From the NCBI GenBank assembly GCA_902616855.1, contig CACMUL010000001.1, forward strand, positions 1-64,000: 64,000 nt of DNA, written 5' to 3'. Position 1 is the first letter of the stretch. Each line of letters starts with the position of its first letter. Under the pieces are notes generated by a model. It was not told the origin of the DNA and searched no databases. It saw only the letters and a program-made list of their open reading frames with translations. The stretch is from an uncultured Alphaproteobacteria bacterium (GTDB taxonomy: Bacteria; Pseudomonadota; Alphaproteobacteria; HIMB59). The position numbers and the translations under genes are program-made. Shown here in pieces: positions 19,858 through 29,596 of this stretch.

Positions 19858-19943
19858 TGAATTAAAACTGAAAATATTCCATAAAAAAAGAATATCAAAG
19901 CTACTAGTAAAGCAAAGTAATAAGGTGCTTTCTTTCTGTTCAT
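19854..19943 (-). CDS. Candidate 29-residue single-pass membrane protein
   Basis: A short frame reading MNRKKAPYYFALLVALIFFF followed by YGIFSVLIH and a TAA stop. It has a basic N terminus (RKK), one hydrophobic span of about 20 residues, and an aromatic-rich interior: the layout of a genuine small membrane protein with its N terminus inside. It exactly fills the gap between two flanking genes, overlapping the 3' end of one by 4 bases and starting 2 bases from the other. There is no strong Shine-Dalgarno. Function unknown. Confidence 0.5.
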   Translation of the reverse strand: MNRKKAPYYFALLVALIFFFYGIFSVLIH

Positions 19944-19945
19944 AA

Positions 19946-21088
19946 ATGAAGCCATTATTACCAAATACTTATGTACTTAACAATAGATATCTACAATCAA
20001 TCATTTCACCTAGTACTGATATTATTGACTATAATTTTAGCTCTGATCAGATACACAAGCTTAATCTTTTACAAATTCTAAGGCCAGATATTTATTTTAA
20101 TAAGAAACTTTCTGATAATGATTTTTTTGATTTATCAAAAAAGTATTATCAAAGACTCATCGATGAAAAAATTATATATAAGTCTGAAAATGATTATTTT
20201 TTATATAGAATAGACTCTGACAGTCATTCGCAAACAGGATTAATTTCTTTGTTAAATATACAAGACTACATAAATAGGAATATAAAGCCCCACGAAAAAA
20301 TTTTAGTCAGTAAAGGCAAAGAAAGAGCTGATCAATTATCTAAAGTAAAATTTCAATTGTGTCCCATATATCTTTTTTACGATGATGAAAATATAGATTT
20401 AAACCTTGATATTCATCATGATAAAAAACCACTAATAAAGTTTAAATCTGGCAAGTACACTCATTCAATATATAAAACTAACACGGATTTCACTGGTATT
20501 AATTTTAAGGAACTTTTTGTTGCAGATGGTCATCATAGAATAGAGGGTTTTGCTCAATTAGACGTTAATAAAGATACTAAATTTCTATCTATTGTTTTTC
20601 CAAAATCTAAATGCTTAAATTTACCTTACAATAGAAGTGTTAAATTTCCAGATGTCTACAATAAAGATTCGTTCATATCTGATTTAAAAACATATTTCCA
20701 TGTTGAAGAGCTAAAATATCATGAGAAGATAGATCGTTTTTTTGTTATCTACTATCAGGGTAAATATTTTAAAATAGATTTGAAAAACGATTACTCATCA
20801 AATGGCGCAGATTGTATTGATTTTGGTGAGTTTGTCTTGAAAGAAATATTAAATATTCAAGACGAAACTACTGATCAAAGGGTCGAATTCGTCCCACCCT
20901 CATTAGGTACTGATTATTTGATTAATCAAGTTGATACGGGTATAACAGATTTATCGACTTTAATGAGACCAGTTAGTATGGATTTAGTAATAGAATACTC
21001 TAAAAATTTAAAATTTATGCCACCTAAAGCTACTTGGTTCGAACCTAAACCATTAGATGGTTTATTTTTTTACAAAATTATTGAATAG
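19946..21088 (+). CDS. DUF1015 family protein
   Basis: 380 residues of the DUF1015 (SpoU-independent, HTH-like-annotated) family, recognised by [14 protein letters not shown], the N-terminal RPDIYF region and [10 protein letters not shown]. The family is frequently located beside serA/serC in alphaproteobacteria, as here; its biochemical role is not established. It ends 29 bases before serC, whose ribosome-binding site (GAGGAG) lies in that gap, so the three genes probably form one serine-related operon. Confidence 0.72.
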   Translation: MKPLLPNTYVLNNRYLQSIISPSTDIIDYNFSSDQIHKLNLLQILRPDIYFNKKLSDNDFFDLSKKYYQRLIDEKIIYKSENDYFLYRIDSDSHSQTGLISLLNIQDYINRNIKPHEKILVSKGKERADQLSKVKFQLCPIYLFYDDENIDLNLDIHHDKKPLIKFKSGKYTHSIYKTNTDFTGINFKELFVADGHHRIEGFAQLDVNKDTKFLSIVFPKSKCLNLPYNRSVKFPDVYNKDSFISDLKTYFHVEELKYHEKIDRFFVIYYQGKYFKIDLKNDYSSNGADCIDFGEFVLKEILNIQDETTDQRVEFVPPSLGTDYLINQVDTGITDLSTLMRPVSMDLVIEYSKNLKFMPPKATWFEPKPLDGLFFYKIIE

Positions 21089-21117
21089 TTCATAAACGTA
21101 GAGGAGAAATATTAATT

Positions 21118-22278
21118 ATGCAAAAACCTACCATTAAACCAAATCATCCATTCTTTTCATCGGGACCGTGTTCTAAAAGACCTGGATGGAAATTAGAGGC
21201 TTTAAAAGATGCCGTTTTAGGTAGATCGCATAGAGCAAAAAGCGGTAAGGCAAAACTTAATGAAGTAATTGTTAAATCGAAGCAAGTTTTAGAGTTACCA
21301 GATGATTATTTAGTAGGTATCGTCCCTGCCTCTGATACTGGTGCTATTGAAATGGCTATGTGGAGCCTTTTAGGTTTAAAAGATGTAGAAGTATGTGGTT
21401 GGGAAACTTTTGGATTAACTTGGGTAAAGGATATTACAAAACAATTAAAATTAGAGAATGTGATAGTTCATAAAACTGATAATTATGGAGAACTCCCTGA
21501 TTTGTCAAAAGTAAATTGTGATAATGATGTTGTATTTACATGGAATGGTACCACTTCAGGTGTATGCATTCCCAATGCAGATTGGATACCTGACAATAGA
21601 TTAGGTTTATCTATTTGTGATGCTACTTCAGCAGTTTTTGCCATGGATATGGACTTTAAAAAATTAGATGTTGTGACCTGGTCATGGCAAAAAGTTTTGG
21701 GTGGAGAGGCTGCACACGGTATGATTGCTCTATCACCAAGAGCAGTTGAAAGACTTGAAACTTATGAGCCATCTTGGCCAATGCCTAAAATTTTTCAATT
21801 AGCTAAAAACAAGAAGTTTTCCAAAGAAATTTTTGAAGGAGCTACTATAAACACTCCTTCCTTGCTCGCTGCAGAAGATGCATTGGATGCATTGAATTGG
21901 TGTATTGAAATAGGTGGGCAAAAAGAATTAATATCTAGATCAAAAAAAAATCTTGAAGTCATTAAGGACTGGATTGATCAGAGAGATTGGGTAGAGTTTT
22001 TAGCTGTTGACCCAAATACATATTCCTCAACAAGTATATGTTTTAAATTTACACATCCTGACTTTGTAGCTTTAGATAGTGATAATCAAAAAAAACTTGT
22101 GAAAGAAATATGTTCTACATTAGAGAAAGAGGACGCTGGGTACGATATTAATGCATATAAAGATGCACCTGCAGGCATAAGAATTTGGGGAGGCGCAACT
22201 GTTGAAGCCTCTGACATAGAAAAAGTTTTACCATGGATTGAATGGTCTTTTTTTGAAACAATGGGAAGGTATAAATAA
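21118..22278 (+). CDS. serC: Phosphoserine aminotransferase
   Basis: PLP enzyme converting 3-phosphohydroxypyruvate to phosphoserine. It is the alphaproteobacterial variant: N-terminal [13 protein letters not shown] and [14 protein letters not shown], with the PLP lysine in [18 protein letters not shown]. 386 residues. GAGGAG sits 8 bases upstream of the ATG. The stop overlaps the serA start by one base (TAATG), so synthesis of the two pathway enzymes is coupled. Confidence 0.93.
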   Translation: MQKPTIKPNHPFFSSGPCSKRPGWKLEALKDAVLGRSHRAKSGKAKLNEVIVKSKQVLELPDDYLVGIVPASDTGAIEMAMWSLLGLKDVEVCGWETFGLTWVKDITKQLKLENVIVHKTDNYGELPDLSKVNCDNDVVFTWNGTTSGVCIPNADWIPDNRLGLSICDATSAVFAMDMDFKKLDVVTWSWQKVLGGEAAHGMIALSPRAVERLETYEPSWPMPKIFQLAKNKKFSKEIFEGATINTPSLLAAEDALDALNWCIEIGGQKELISRSKKNLEVIKDWIDQRDWVEFLAVDPNTYSSTSICFKFTHPDFVALDSDNQKKLVKEICSTLEKEDAGYDINAYKDAPAGIRIWGGATVEASDIEKVLPWIEWSFFETMGRYK

Positions 22279-23219
22279 TGAAGATTTTAATTTCTGATAA
22301 AATGAGCGATAAGGTAGAAGACGTCTTAAAATCAAAACAAATTGATTATGATATCAAAACTGGAATGTCTCCTGAGGAGCTAAAAAGTGTAATTGATCAA
22401 TATGATGGAATTTTAATCAGATCTGCAACTAAACTAACATCAGATATTCTTGCTAATTGTAACAACCTTAAAGTTATAGGTAGGGCAGGAGTTGGAGTTG
22501 ATAATGTTGACCTAGATCAAGCAACAAAAAATCGAATACTAGTAATGAATACGCCTCTAGGAAACTTAGAGGCAACTGCTGAGTTAAGTGTCGGTTTAAT
22601 GTTTTCAATTATGAGAAATATTCATCTTGCTAACGACTCAACTCATCAAGGTAAATGGGAAAAACCTAAGTTTCTTGGTACTGAGCTTAAAGGAAAAGTA
22701 CTTGGAATAGTGGGCTACGGCAACATAGGTCAAAGAGTTGCAGAAATTTGCTCAACAATTGGAATGATAATTATTACTAATTCTAAATCAGCAAGCGATG
22801 ACGATTTATCAAAATTTGATGTTAAAAAGGTCTCTACTGAAGATTTAATTAAGGGAGCTGATATTATTTCTCTTCATACAAAATTGAATGATGAAACAAA
22901 ATATATGATTAATAAAGAAACCTTATCAACAATGAAACCCTCATCAGTGATTATAAATTGTGCTAGAGGCGGTCTGATTAATGAAACTGATTTAAAAGAT
23001 GCACTCAATAATGAAATTATTGCAGGTGCTGCAATTGATGTTTATGAAAATGAACCTGCTACAGACAATGTAATGTTTGGAACTAAAAATTTACTTCTTA
23101 CTCCTCACTTAGGAGCTTCTTCAAAAGAAGCTCAATCTAATGTAGCAATTGATGTAGCAAATCAAGTTGCTGATTTCTTAAAAGACAACAAGATTGTAAA
23201 TAACGTCAACTCTTTTTAA
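22278..23219 (+). CDS. serA: D-3-phosphoglycerate dehydrogenase, short form
   Basis: First enzyme of serine synthesis, oxidising 3-phosphoglycerate. NAD-binding GIVGYGNIGQRVAEI, then the catalytic residues: Arg in NCARGGLINE, Glu in YENEPA, His in LTPHLGASS. At 313 residues it lacks the ACT and intervening domains of the approximately 530-residue form, so ACT-mediated serine feedback is not expected (inference). Its substrate 3-phosphoglycerate is also used by the GpgS encoded at 46639. The 3' end overlaps a convergent Nudix gene by 14 bases. Confidence 0.9.
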   Translation: MKILISDKMSDKVEDVLKSKQIDYDIKTGMSPEELKSVIDQYDGILIRSATKLTSDILANCNNLKVIGRAGVGVDNVDLDQATKNRILVMNTPLGNLEATAELSVGLMFSIMRNIHLANDSTHQGKWEKPKFLGTELKGKVLGIVGYGNIGQRVAEICSTIGMIIITNSKSASDDDLSKFDVKKVSTEDLIKGADIISLHTKLNDETKYMINKETLSTMKPSSVIINCARGGLINETDLKDALNNEIIAGAAIDVYENEPATDNVMFGTKNLLLTPHLGASSKEAQSNVAIDVANQVADFLKDNKIVNNVNSF

Positions 23220-23781
23220 TTTTTTTTAGATATTCATAAATTGAAATTTTTGTTAGGACGTTTTGTATAGATTTGCTCTCATTAATTTTTTTTAACTCAG
23301 CAAGACTCAATTTAAAAATTTTAATTTCTTCATTTTCATTTCTGTTATAAAGAGTTTTTAACTTAATTTTTTCAACTTCTGCATAATAAACATGAACTAT
23401 TTCATCAGAGTATCCTGGTACAGGGCAATAAGTTGTTAATTTGATAATTTTTTTTGTATTAACTCCTATTTCTTCTTTGATTTCTCTTTTTAAGGCATTA
23501 ATCAAAGACTCACCTTTGTCAACTAATCCCCCTACAATTTCATATTTTAATGTTTTATCTCTTAAAAAGTAAAATGGTCTGAACTGTTTTATCAAATAAA
23601 ATTTTTTTTCTTCGGGGCTAAAACAAAGAGCAAAAACAACATCCCCGACATTTAAAATTTCTCTGAAAATCTTATAAGGTTTTATTTTCCTATTATAACT
23701 ACGAACTAAAAATTGATATTTCCAAAATTTGAAGAAACCGTTTGATAGAAGTAATTTTTTTATTTTAGTTACTTTTTGCAT
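23206..23781 (-). CDS. Nudix hydrolase, ADP-sugar-pyrophosphatase-like
   Basis: 191 residues with a full Nudix box: GGLVDKGESLINALKREIKE then EIGV. The flanking layout (KQFRP upstream, YCPVPGYSDEIVHVY downstream) resembles NudF-type ADP-ribose/ADP-sugar pyrophosphatases. The exact substrate is not determinable. It reads toward serA with a 14-base 3' overlap. Its start lies just upstream of the tRNA-Pro promoter on the other strand. Confidence 0.82.
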   Translation of the reverse strand: MQKVTKIKKLLLSNGFFKFWKYQFLVRSYNRKIKPYKIFREILNVGDVVFALCFSPEEKKFYLIKQFRPFYFLRDKTLKYEIVGGLVDKGESLINALKREIKEEIGVNTKKIIKLTTYCPVPGYSDEIVHVYYAEVEKIKLKTLYNRNENEEIKIFKLSLAELKKINESKSIQNVLTKISIYEYLKKIKKS

Positions 23782-23794
23782 ATGATTTAACTGT

Positions 23795-23822
23795 TTGACT
23801 ATTTATAAGACAAAAGTATATA
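23795..23822 (+). promoter_or_regulatory. Sigma-70-like promoter for tRNA-Pro
   Basis: TTGACT at 23795-23800 and TATATA at 23817-23822 with a 16-base spacer (TATATA also reads 18 bases away). Initiation would fall a few bases before the tRNA at 23834. A good consensus match for an otherwise featureless AT-rich genome. Confidence 0.55.
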
Positions 23823-23833
23823 TATTCAATACT

Positions 23834-23910
<77 letters not shown>

Positions 23911-23919
23911 AAAAAAAAA

Positions 23920-24228
23920 ATGAAAAAAGTAACAATTAAACTTCCTTCAAAAACCAATATGCAATCTGGCCTCAAAAAAACAAAAATGTGGATTATTGAC
24001 TTTGAGTTTGATCCTAGTCTTCAAAAGGATGTGTTAATGGGCTGGAATAGCTCAAAAAACACGACTAAACAATTAAAACTAAATTTTGACAATTTAGATG
24101 ATGCTATCTTGTGGTGTCAAAAGAACTCATATCAGTATAGGATTGTTGACCAAACCTATAAACCAGTAAAACCAAAGAGTTATGCCAGTAATTTCTCAAA
24201 TAATAGAAAAACTTCCTGGACACATTAG
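23920..24228 (+). CDS. NDUFS4-like complex I accessory subunit
   Basis: 102-residue protein of the ETC complex I (NDUFS4/18 kDa) family, an accessory subunit of NADH:quinone oxidoreductase in alphaproteobacteria and mitochondria. Family features: KTNMQSGLKKTKMWIIDFE, LMGWNSSKNTTKQLKL, KPKSYASNF and the terminal SWTH. Only nine A separate the tRNA-Pro CCA from the ATG, with no Shine-Dalgarno. It is probably co-transcribed with the tRNA and freed by tRNA 3' processing, leaving a very short leader (inference). Confidence 0.85.
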   Translation: MKKVTIKLPSKTNMQSGLKKTKMWIIDFEFDPSLQKDVLMGWNSSKNTTKQLKLNFDNLDDAILWCQKNSYQYRIVDQTYKPVKPKSYASNFSNNRKTSWTH

Positions 24229-24301
24229 TAATTAAATATTCATTTTTTTAAATATAATACTATTATCACTTCATAATTATTAATTAATAAGGGGGAAAGA
24301 A

Positions 24302-25477
24302 ATGATTAAGTTCATTACTACTCTGCTTGCTTTATTTATGTTTAGCACGTCATACGCTAAAGAAGTTAAAGTTGGCATTATTTTAGGTTTTACTGGACCT
24401 ATTGAATCATTAACGCCAGGTATGGCTGCAGGAGCTGAGTTAGCTTTTAATGAAGCTTCAGACTCTGGTAAACTATTAGGTGGTTCAACTGTTAGCTCTA
24501 TAAGAGCTGACTCAACATGTATCGATTCAGCAGCAGCAGCATCTGCAGCCGAATTTTTAATTTCACAAGGTGTTACAGCAATCATGGGAGCAGACTGTTC
24601 TGGTGTTACAGGTGCAGTACTTTCAAATGTAGCTGTTCCTAACGGTGTACCTATGATTTCACCATCTGCGACTTCACCTGCTTTAACTACTGCAGAGGAC
24701 AATGGTTTATTTTTCAGAACTGCTCCTTCTGACGCAAGAGGTGGAGAGGTATTAGCAGACATTACAAGTGACAGAGGTATTTCAAGTGTTGCAATTACTT
24801 ACGTTAATACTGACTATGGTGTTGGTTTAGCCGATGTATACGAAGCAGCAGCAATAGCAAGAGGTATTGATGTGACAGCTAAAACTGCTCACGAAGGTGA
24901 CAAAGCTGATTACAGCGCTGAAGTAGGTGTTCTTTCATCTGCTGGTGGTGATGCTTTAGTTGTTATAGGCTACCTAGACCAAGGTGGAAATCAAATTATT
25001 CAAGGTTCCTTAGATACTGGCGCTTTTGATACATTTGTTTTATCTGATGGTATGATAGGCGACTCATTAACAGATACGTTTGGTTCAGATCTTGATGGTT
25101 CATTTGGTTCAATGCCTGGTTCTTTAGGTGCTGGTGCAATGAAGTTTAAAGCATACGCTGAGGCTAATGGAGTTGACCCATCAGTTTATGTTGGTGAGTC
25201 ATATGACGCTGCTGCACTAATTATGTTAGCAATGTGTAAAGGCGGTTCTGATGATAGTGCAACTGTAGCTGCAAATATTATGAGTGTAGCTAATGGCCCG
25301 GGTACAAAGATTTATGCTGGTGAAATTGGTAAAGGTCTTGATCTTGCCTGTGCAGGCTTCGCAGTTGACTATGACGGAGCAACAGATGTTAATTTTACTG
25401 ATGTAGGAGAAGCATTTGGTGCATTCCTTGAGAAAGGAATTGAAGGCGGTAAATTTACTGACGTAGCACAAAGATAA
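24302..25477 (+). CDS. livJ: Branched-chain-amino-acid-type ABC substrate-binding protein
   Basis: Periplasmic type I binding protein (LivJ/Leu-Ile-Val family). Signal peptide MIKFITTLLALFMFSTSYA, mature start KEVKVGIILGFTGPIESL. AADSTCIDSA- and CSGVTGA-like segments match the family ligand pocket region. 391 residues with unusually alanine- and glycine-rich, acidic composition, as expected for a highly expressed secreted protein. A strong site (AAGGGGG) precedes the start. Convergent with the livMHFG cluster. The ligand (amino acid, amide or other) is not determinable. Confidence 0.88.
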   Translation: MIKFITTLLALFMFSTSYAKEVKVGIILGFTGPIESLTPGMAAGAELAFNEASDSGKLLGGSTVSSIRADSTCIDSAAAASAAEFLISQGVTAIMGADCSGVTGAVLSNVAVPNGVPMISPSATSPALTTAEDNGLFFRTAPSDARGGEVLADITSDRGISSVAITYVNTDYGVGLADVYEAAAIARGIDVTAKTAHEGDKADYSAEVGVLSSAGGDALVVIGYLDQGGNQIIQGSLDTGAFDTFVLSDGMIGDSLTDTFGSDLDGSFGSMPGSLGAGAMKFKAYAEANGVDPSVYVGESYDAAALIMLAMCKGGSDDSATVAANIMSVANGPGTKIYAGEIGKGLDLACAGFAVDYDGATDVNFTDVGEAFGAFLEKGIEGGKFTDVAQR

Positions 25478-25489
25478 TTACTAATTTAT

Positions 25490-25512
25490 AGCCCCATCAT
25501 AATGGTGGGGCT
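25490..25512. terminator. Hairpin between convergent livJ and livM
   Basis: AGCCCCATCA and TGGTGGGGCT form a 10-pair stem (one T-G pair) around a 3-base loop. It lies 12 bases after livJ and 8 bases from the convergent livM end. No strong T-run follows immediately on either strand, so it may be a weak bidirectional terminator or a 3'-end stabiliser. Confidence 0.6.
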
Positions 25513-25519
25513 AATAATA

Positions 25520-26890
25520 TTAGTTCTTAATAATTTTTTCTGGAAGTAAGCCCCTTGGTCGGTACCTCATAACTAATAAAAGTCCAAGACCCATCATTAA
25601 ATATCGAAAGTAGGGAACACTATTCAATAGATGTTCTTTAATATAGTTTGTTTCCTCTAAATGATTTGTGAATATATTGATCACTAAAAGTGCAAATGGA
25701 GCAGATTGTATCCAAATAAACCAAACAACAAATCCACCTAATATTGCACCATAATTGTTACCTGTTCCTCCTAGTAGGACCATTACCCATATGAGAAAGG
25801 TATATCTTAATGGTTGATAGCTGGAGGGTGTAAATAGACCGTCATATGTTACAAGCATGGCACCCGCAAATCCGATAATTGCTGAACCTAACATAAAAAT
25901 AAATAGGTGTTGCTTGACAACATTTTTACCCATAGCTTTTGCTGCCTCTTCGTTGTCTCTTATTGCCCTCATCATTCTACCCCAAGGAGAATTCAAGGCT
26001 TTTTCTGAAAAATAAAGTATTGTAATTACAACTACTAAAAATAAAAGACTAAAACAAAGCTTTACAAAAACACCAGAAGAGGTGATAACTAATTGATTAA
26101 GGAGAGAAATTTTTTCATCAGGATCTAATATATTTGATAGTTTGGAAGAGTTAAAAAACTCTACAAGCTTAATAAACCACTCAGAGTTTTGTAAATCCAC
26201 TTCATATGGAACTGGTCTCTTTAAACCAATAACATTCTTAACTCCCCTTGATAGCCACTCCTCATGTTTTACAATTGTTATTATTATTCCAGAGACTAGT
26301 AAAGTTGATATTGCTAAATAGTCAGACCTTAATCCTAAACAAACTTTTCCTACGACAAATGCTACGAGTGCACACAAAATTGCACCAACAAACCATGAAA
26401 ATATAATTGGCAAATTGGCTCCACCTAAGAAACCTGAAGTGGCCGCATTTATTGACTCAATTTTACTTATTGATGGACCAGCTATAAATTTAAGTAAGGG
26501 TATAGATAAAATTATGATAACAAATATAAAATAATTTTTATATTTATGATTTGGAAATTTTTTATTAATAGTTAAAACACTTAAAACAACTGCAACTAAA
26601 AATAAACCAGAAATTAAAATTCCTAATCCACCAGCACTCCAAGCTTCAGGAACAGGTGGAACTGAAACTAAAATTGTAGCTAGACCACCTATGGCCAAAA
26701 AGCCCATTACACCAAAATTAATTAAACCTGCAAAACCCCATTGAATATTTACTCCCATCGCCATAACAGCAGAGATAAGACAGAGATTTAACATTGATAA
26801 TGCAATACCCCATGATTGAAATAAACCTACTAAAATTGTTAAAACAGTCATTACTGAGAAACAAATTTTAAAGTCAGAATTTTTGATCAT
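25520..26890 (-). CDS. livM: Branched-chain-amino-acid-type ABC permease LivM
   Basis: Inner-membrane permease, 456 residues, with many hydrophobic segments. WGFAGLINFGVMGFLAIGG and the loop GRMMRAIRDNEEAAKAMGKN followed by KQHLFIFMLG are hallmarks of LivM. It is longer than typical LivM because of a central polar insertion (about residues 205-270) between transmembrane blocks. It overlaps livH by 4 bases (ATGA). Last gene of the livGFHM operon. Confidence 0.88.
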   Translation of the reverse strand: MIKNSDFKICFSVMTVLTILVGLFQSWGIALSMLNLCLISAVMAMGVNIQWGFAGLINFGVMGFLAIGGLATILVSVPPVPEAWSAGGLGILISGLFLVAVVLSVLTINKKFPNHKYKNYFIFVIIILSIPLLKFIAGPSISKIESINAATSGFLGGANLPIIFSWFVGAILCALVAFVVGKVCLGLRSDYLAISTLLVSGIIITIVKHEEWLSRGVKNVIGLKRPVPYEVDLQNSEWFIKLVEFFNSSKLSNILDPDEKISLLNQLVITSSGVFVKLCFSLLFLVVVITILYFSEKALNSPWGRMMRAIRDNEEAAKAMGKNVVKQHLFIFMLGSAIIGFAGAMLVTYDGLFTPSSYQPLRYTFLIWVMVLLGGTGNNYGAILGGFVVWFIWIQSAPFALLVINIFTNHLEETNYIKEHLLNSVPYFRYLMMGLGLLLVMRYRPRGLLPEKIIKN

Positions 26891-27897
26891 ATGACTTTTC
26901 CTTTAAAGATACCATTTGGCCTAAAAATAAGAACGACTATTAATATCGCAAAAGAGATCGCAAATTTATAATCAGTAGAGATAAATTGTATTAGTGTGCT
27001 TGGTTCTAAACCTTCAGGCATAATGTACTTAAAAAATTTTTTATAAGCATAGGTAAGGCCTATTTCAGAGAAAGCAATTAGAAACCCCCCATAAAATGCA
27101 CCTAAAGGATTCCCAATACCACCAACAATTGTTGCTGCGAAAATAGGAAGAAGGTTATTAAAATAAGTAAATGGCTTAAAACTTTTATCCAATCCATACA
27201 AAGTTCCAGCGACAGTTGCTAAAATTGAAACGATTATCCATGTTAGTAAAACAATTTTTTTTGGATCAATACCTGATAACAAAGCTAAATCCTCATTATT
27301 TGAATAAGCTCTCATAGATTTACCTGTTTTTGTTTTATTTAAAAAATAAAAAAGTATGGAGCAAGTAATAATTGTTGTAATTAATGTTATTACTTGAGTT
27401 GATTTTAATGCTAGTCCCTCATTTAACCCTGTCATTTTTTTAAATTCTCTGGCTTTCATGATAAACTTGTGACCATCCATAAAGTTAATATCGTTTGGTC
27501 CAATAATAATTCTAACAACTGCGTTTAATACAAACATAATACCAAGACTAACAACTATAAAAGTTACAGGGTCACTTTTTTTATTTCTGTAATATTCAAA
27601 TACTGTTTTGTCAAAAAATAAACTCACTGCAATTGTCAATAGGATACCAACTGGTAACGCTAGCAAAGCAGTTGGAAGTAAGCCAAACGTAATTCCTTTT
27701 GATTGTAAAAACCATGTAACAAGGATTACAATCATCGTTCCAAAAGCCATCAAGTCTCCATAAGCAAAGTTAGCAAATCTTAAAACACCATAAATAAGAG
27801 TTACTCCAATTGCACCCAAAGCCAGCTGAGATCCATAAGTAATTCCTGGTATAATAATAAAGTTTGTAAGAAGTGTGATTGAGTTTAAAAAATCCAT
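26887..27897 (-). CDS. livH: Branched-chain-amino-acid-type ABC permease LivH
   Basis: 336-residue inner-membrane permease. ALGAIGVTLIYGVLRFANFA and GDLMAFG near the N terminus are the LivH signature, and GKSMRAYSNNEDLALLSGID is the cytoplasmic loop that contacts the ATPase. AATIVGGIGNPLGAFYGGFL closes the domain. Directly abuts livF and overlaps livM by 4 bases. Confidence 0.9.
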   Translation of the reverse strand: MDFLNSITLLTNFIIIPGITYGSQLALGAIGVTLIYGVLRFANFAYGDLMAFGTMIVILVTWFLQSKGITFGLLPTALLALPVGILLTIAVSLFFDKTVFEYYRNKKSDPVTFIVVSLGIMFVLNAVVRIIIGPNDINFMDGHKFIMKAREFKKMTGLNEGLALKSTQVITLITTIITCSILFYFLNKTKTGKSMRAYSNNEDLALLSGIDPKKIVLLTWIIVSILATVAGTLYGLDKSFKPFTYFNNLLPIFAATIVGGIGNPLGAFYGGFLIAFSEIGLTYAYKKFFKYIMPEGLEPSTLIQFISTDYKFAISFAILIVVLIFRPNGIFKGKVI

Positions 27898-28599
27898 TTA
27901 ACCACCTAGAAAAGCCTTCCTTATCTCTTTATCGTTTAGAAGATAATCACCTTTCCCTTCGTAAGCATTTTTTCCTGTCACTAAAATATAACCTCGATCA
28001 GATATTTCTAAAGCTTGGCGGGCATTTTGCTCAACCATTAGTATAGCTATGTTTTGTTTTTTTATATTTAGTATATGTTCAAATAGTTCTGTCATAATTA
28101 CAGGTGAAACACCTGCAGTTGGTTCGTCTAACATTAAAACATCTGGTTCAGTCATTAAAGCTCTGGCGATTGCAACCTGTTGTCTTTGACCACCTGATAA
28201 TTCGCCTGCAAATTGATCCTTTTTCTCTTTAATTATAGGAAATAAATCATACATCTCCTCTAATCTCGTTGATAAATTTGTATCGTTTAAAAAGGCCCCC
28301 ATCTCTAAGTTCTCTTTTACTGTTAATTCAGTGAATATATTCTTAATTTGAGGCACAAAGGAGATACCAAGTTTTATTCTGTCTTGTGTTTTAAGTTTTG
28401 TGATATCTTTCCCGTCAAGTACAACATTTCCATTTTTTAAGTCAAGTATACCAAGCATCGCTTTCATAGCTGTCGATTTACCAGCACCATTAGGACCTAG
28501 TATCGACACAATTTCACCTCTGTTAACACTAAAAGAACACTCTTCGATAATATTTACACCTCCATAACCACCTGTTAAATTTGAAGCAGAAAAAAACAT
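27898..28599 (-). CDS. livF: ABC ATPase LivF
   Basis: 233-residue ATPase: Walker A GPNGAGKST, signature LSGGQRQQVAIARAL, Walker B VLMLDEPTAGVSP, H-loop region ILMVEQNARQAL. The MVEQN segment separates LivF from LivG. Its start codon shares a base with the livG stop. Forms the nucleotide-binding heterodimer with LivG. Confidence 0.92.
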   Translation of the reverse strand: MFFSASNLTGGYGGVNIIEECSFSVNRGEIVSILGPNGAGKSTAMKAMLGILDLKNGNVVLDGKDITKLKTQDRIKLGISFVPQIKNIFTELTVKENLEMGAFLNDTNLSTRLEEMYDLFPIIKEKKDQFAGELSGGQRQQVAIARALMTEPDVLMLDEPTAGVSPVIMTELFEHILNIKKQNIAILMVEQNARQALEISDRGYILVTGKNAYEGKGDYLLNDKEIRKAFLGG

Positions 28600-29375
28600 T
28601 ATTTTTTTAATCCCTTACCTAAATAAGACTCAATAACCTGTTCATTTGACTTAACATCCTCAGCAGAACCTTTAAAAAGAACTGATCCCTCAGCTAAAAC
28701 TATTACAGGGTCACACAACTCACTTATAAAGTTAAAATCATGCTCAATCATACAAAATGTGTAACCTTTATCTTGATTAAGTTTTAAAATTGAGTCACTT
28801 ATATCTCTTAGGAGTGTCTTATTAACTCCTGCACCGACTTCATCTAAAAAAACTATTTTAGCATCTACCATCATTGTTCTTGCCAATTCTAAAAGTTTTT
28901 TTTGACCTCCAGATAAATTTCCAGCTCTCTCATTTTTAAGGTGTTCAATTTTTAAAAATTTTAAAACTTCCATGGCTTTATCTTTTATTAATTCATCCTC
29001 TTTTTTTATTTTTTGACTATTCATCAATGAATATAGAAGCTTTTCACCTTTTTGATTACCTGGCACTACCATTAAATTCTCAATAACTGTCATATTTGAA
29101 AATTCATGCGCTATTTGAAATGTTCTTAATACTCCTAAATGAAATAAGTCGTGCGACTCTTCATTTGTTATTTCAACACCATTATAGAAAACTTTACCTG
29201 TATCTGGCTTCAGATTACCAGTAATTACATTAAATAACGTAGTTTTACCAGAACCATTGGGTCCAATAATTCCTGTTATAGCTTTATCCTTAATTTCTAA
29301 GGAGCAATCATTTAGTGCAACTAATCCACCAAATGTTTTCACCAAATTTTCGACTTTTATTAAAATATCGTTCAT
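28599..29375 (-). CDS. livG: ABC ATPase LivG
   Basis: 258-residue ATPase: Walker A GPNGSGKTT, LRTFQIAHEF after the Q-loop, signature NLSGGQKKLLELARTM, Walker B KIVFLDEVGAGVN (Glu-Val in place of the more common Glu-Pro), and H-loop CMIEHDFNFI. First gene of the livGFHM operon. Its start is about 63 bases from the divergent tRNA-Arg. I see no good Shine-Dalgarno. Confidence 0.92.
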   Translation of the reverse strand: MNDILIKVENLVKTFGGLVALNDCSLEIKDKAITGIIGPNGSGKTTLFNVITGNLKPDTGKVFYNGVEITNEESHDLFHLGVLRTFQIAHEFSNMTVIENLMVVPGNQKGEKLLYSLMNSQKIKKEDELIKDKAMEVLKFLKIEHLKNERAGNLSGGQKKLLELARTMMVDAKIVFLDEVGAGVNKTLLRDISDSILKLNQDKGYTFCMIEHDFNFISELCDPVIVLAEGSVLFKGSAEDVKSNEQVIESYLGKGLKK

Positions 29376-29438
29376 TTAAAAATTAATGCATATTAAAGTA
29401 GAAAATATAAAGTTGAAGTGGTAAATATTCCAATAAAT

Positions 29439-29515
29439 GCGCTCTTAGCTCAGCTGGATAGAGCATCTGCCTTCTAAGCAGAGGGTCGCAGGTTCGAATC
29501 CTGCAGAGCGCGCCA
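29439..29515 (+). tRNA. tRNA-Arg (anticodon TCT)
   Basis: A 77-base cloverleaf. Acceptor GCGCTCT pairs with AGAGCGC, discriminator G, encoded CCA. The anticodon stem TCTGC/GCAGA encloses CTTCTAA with anticodon TCT, reading AGA, the arginine codon dominant in this AT-rich genome. The T-arm GGTTCGAATCC is intact. Confidence 0.96.
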
Positions 29516-29596
29516 TCTGCTTCCTAAGATTTTTAAATAAAAAATTTTTAAAATAATAATTTTTAGAAAATGTCAGATATACAATATTGAAAAATC

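Noticed and set aside
19682-19945. 87-residue plus-strand frame between the DUF5710-like gene and DUF1015
   Set aside because: Mostly inside another gene in a different frame; the short minus-strand membrane-protein frame explains the gap better.
24280-24762. 160-residue open frame antisense to the start of livJ
   Set aside because: Low-complexity Ala/Ser/Pro translation that mirrors the alanine/glycine-rich livJ codons; no site, no family likeness. A codon-bias shadow.
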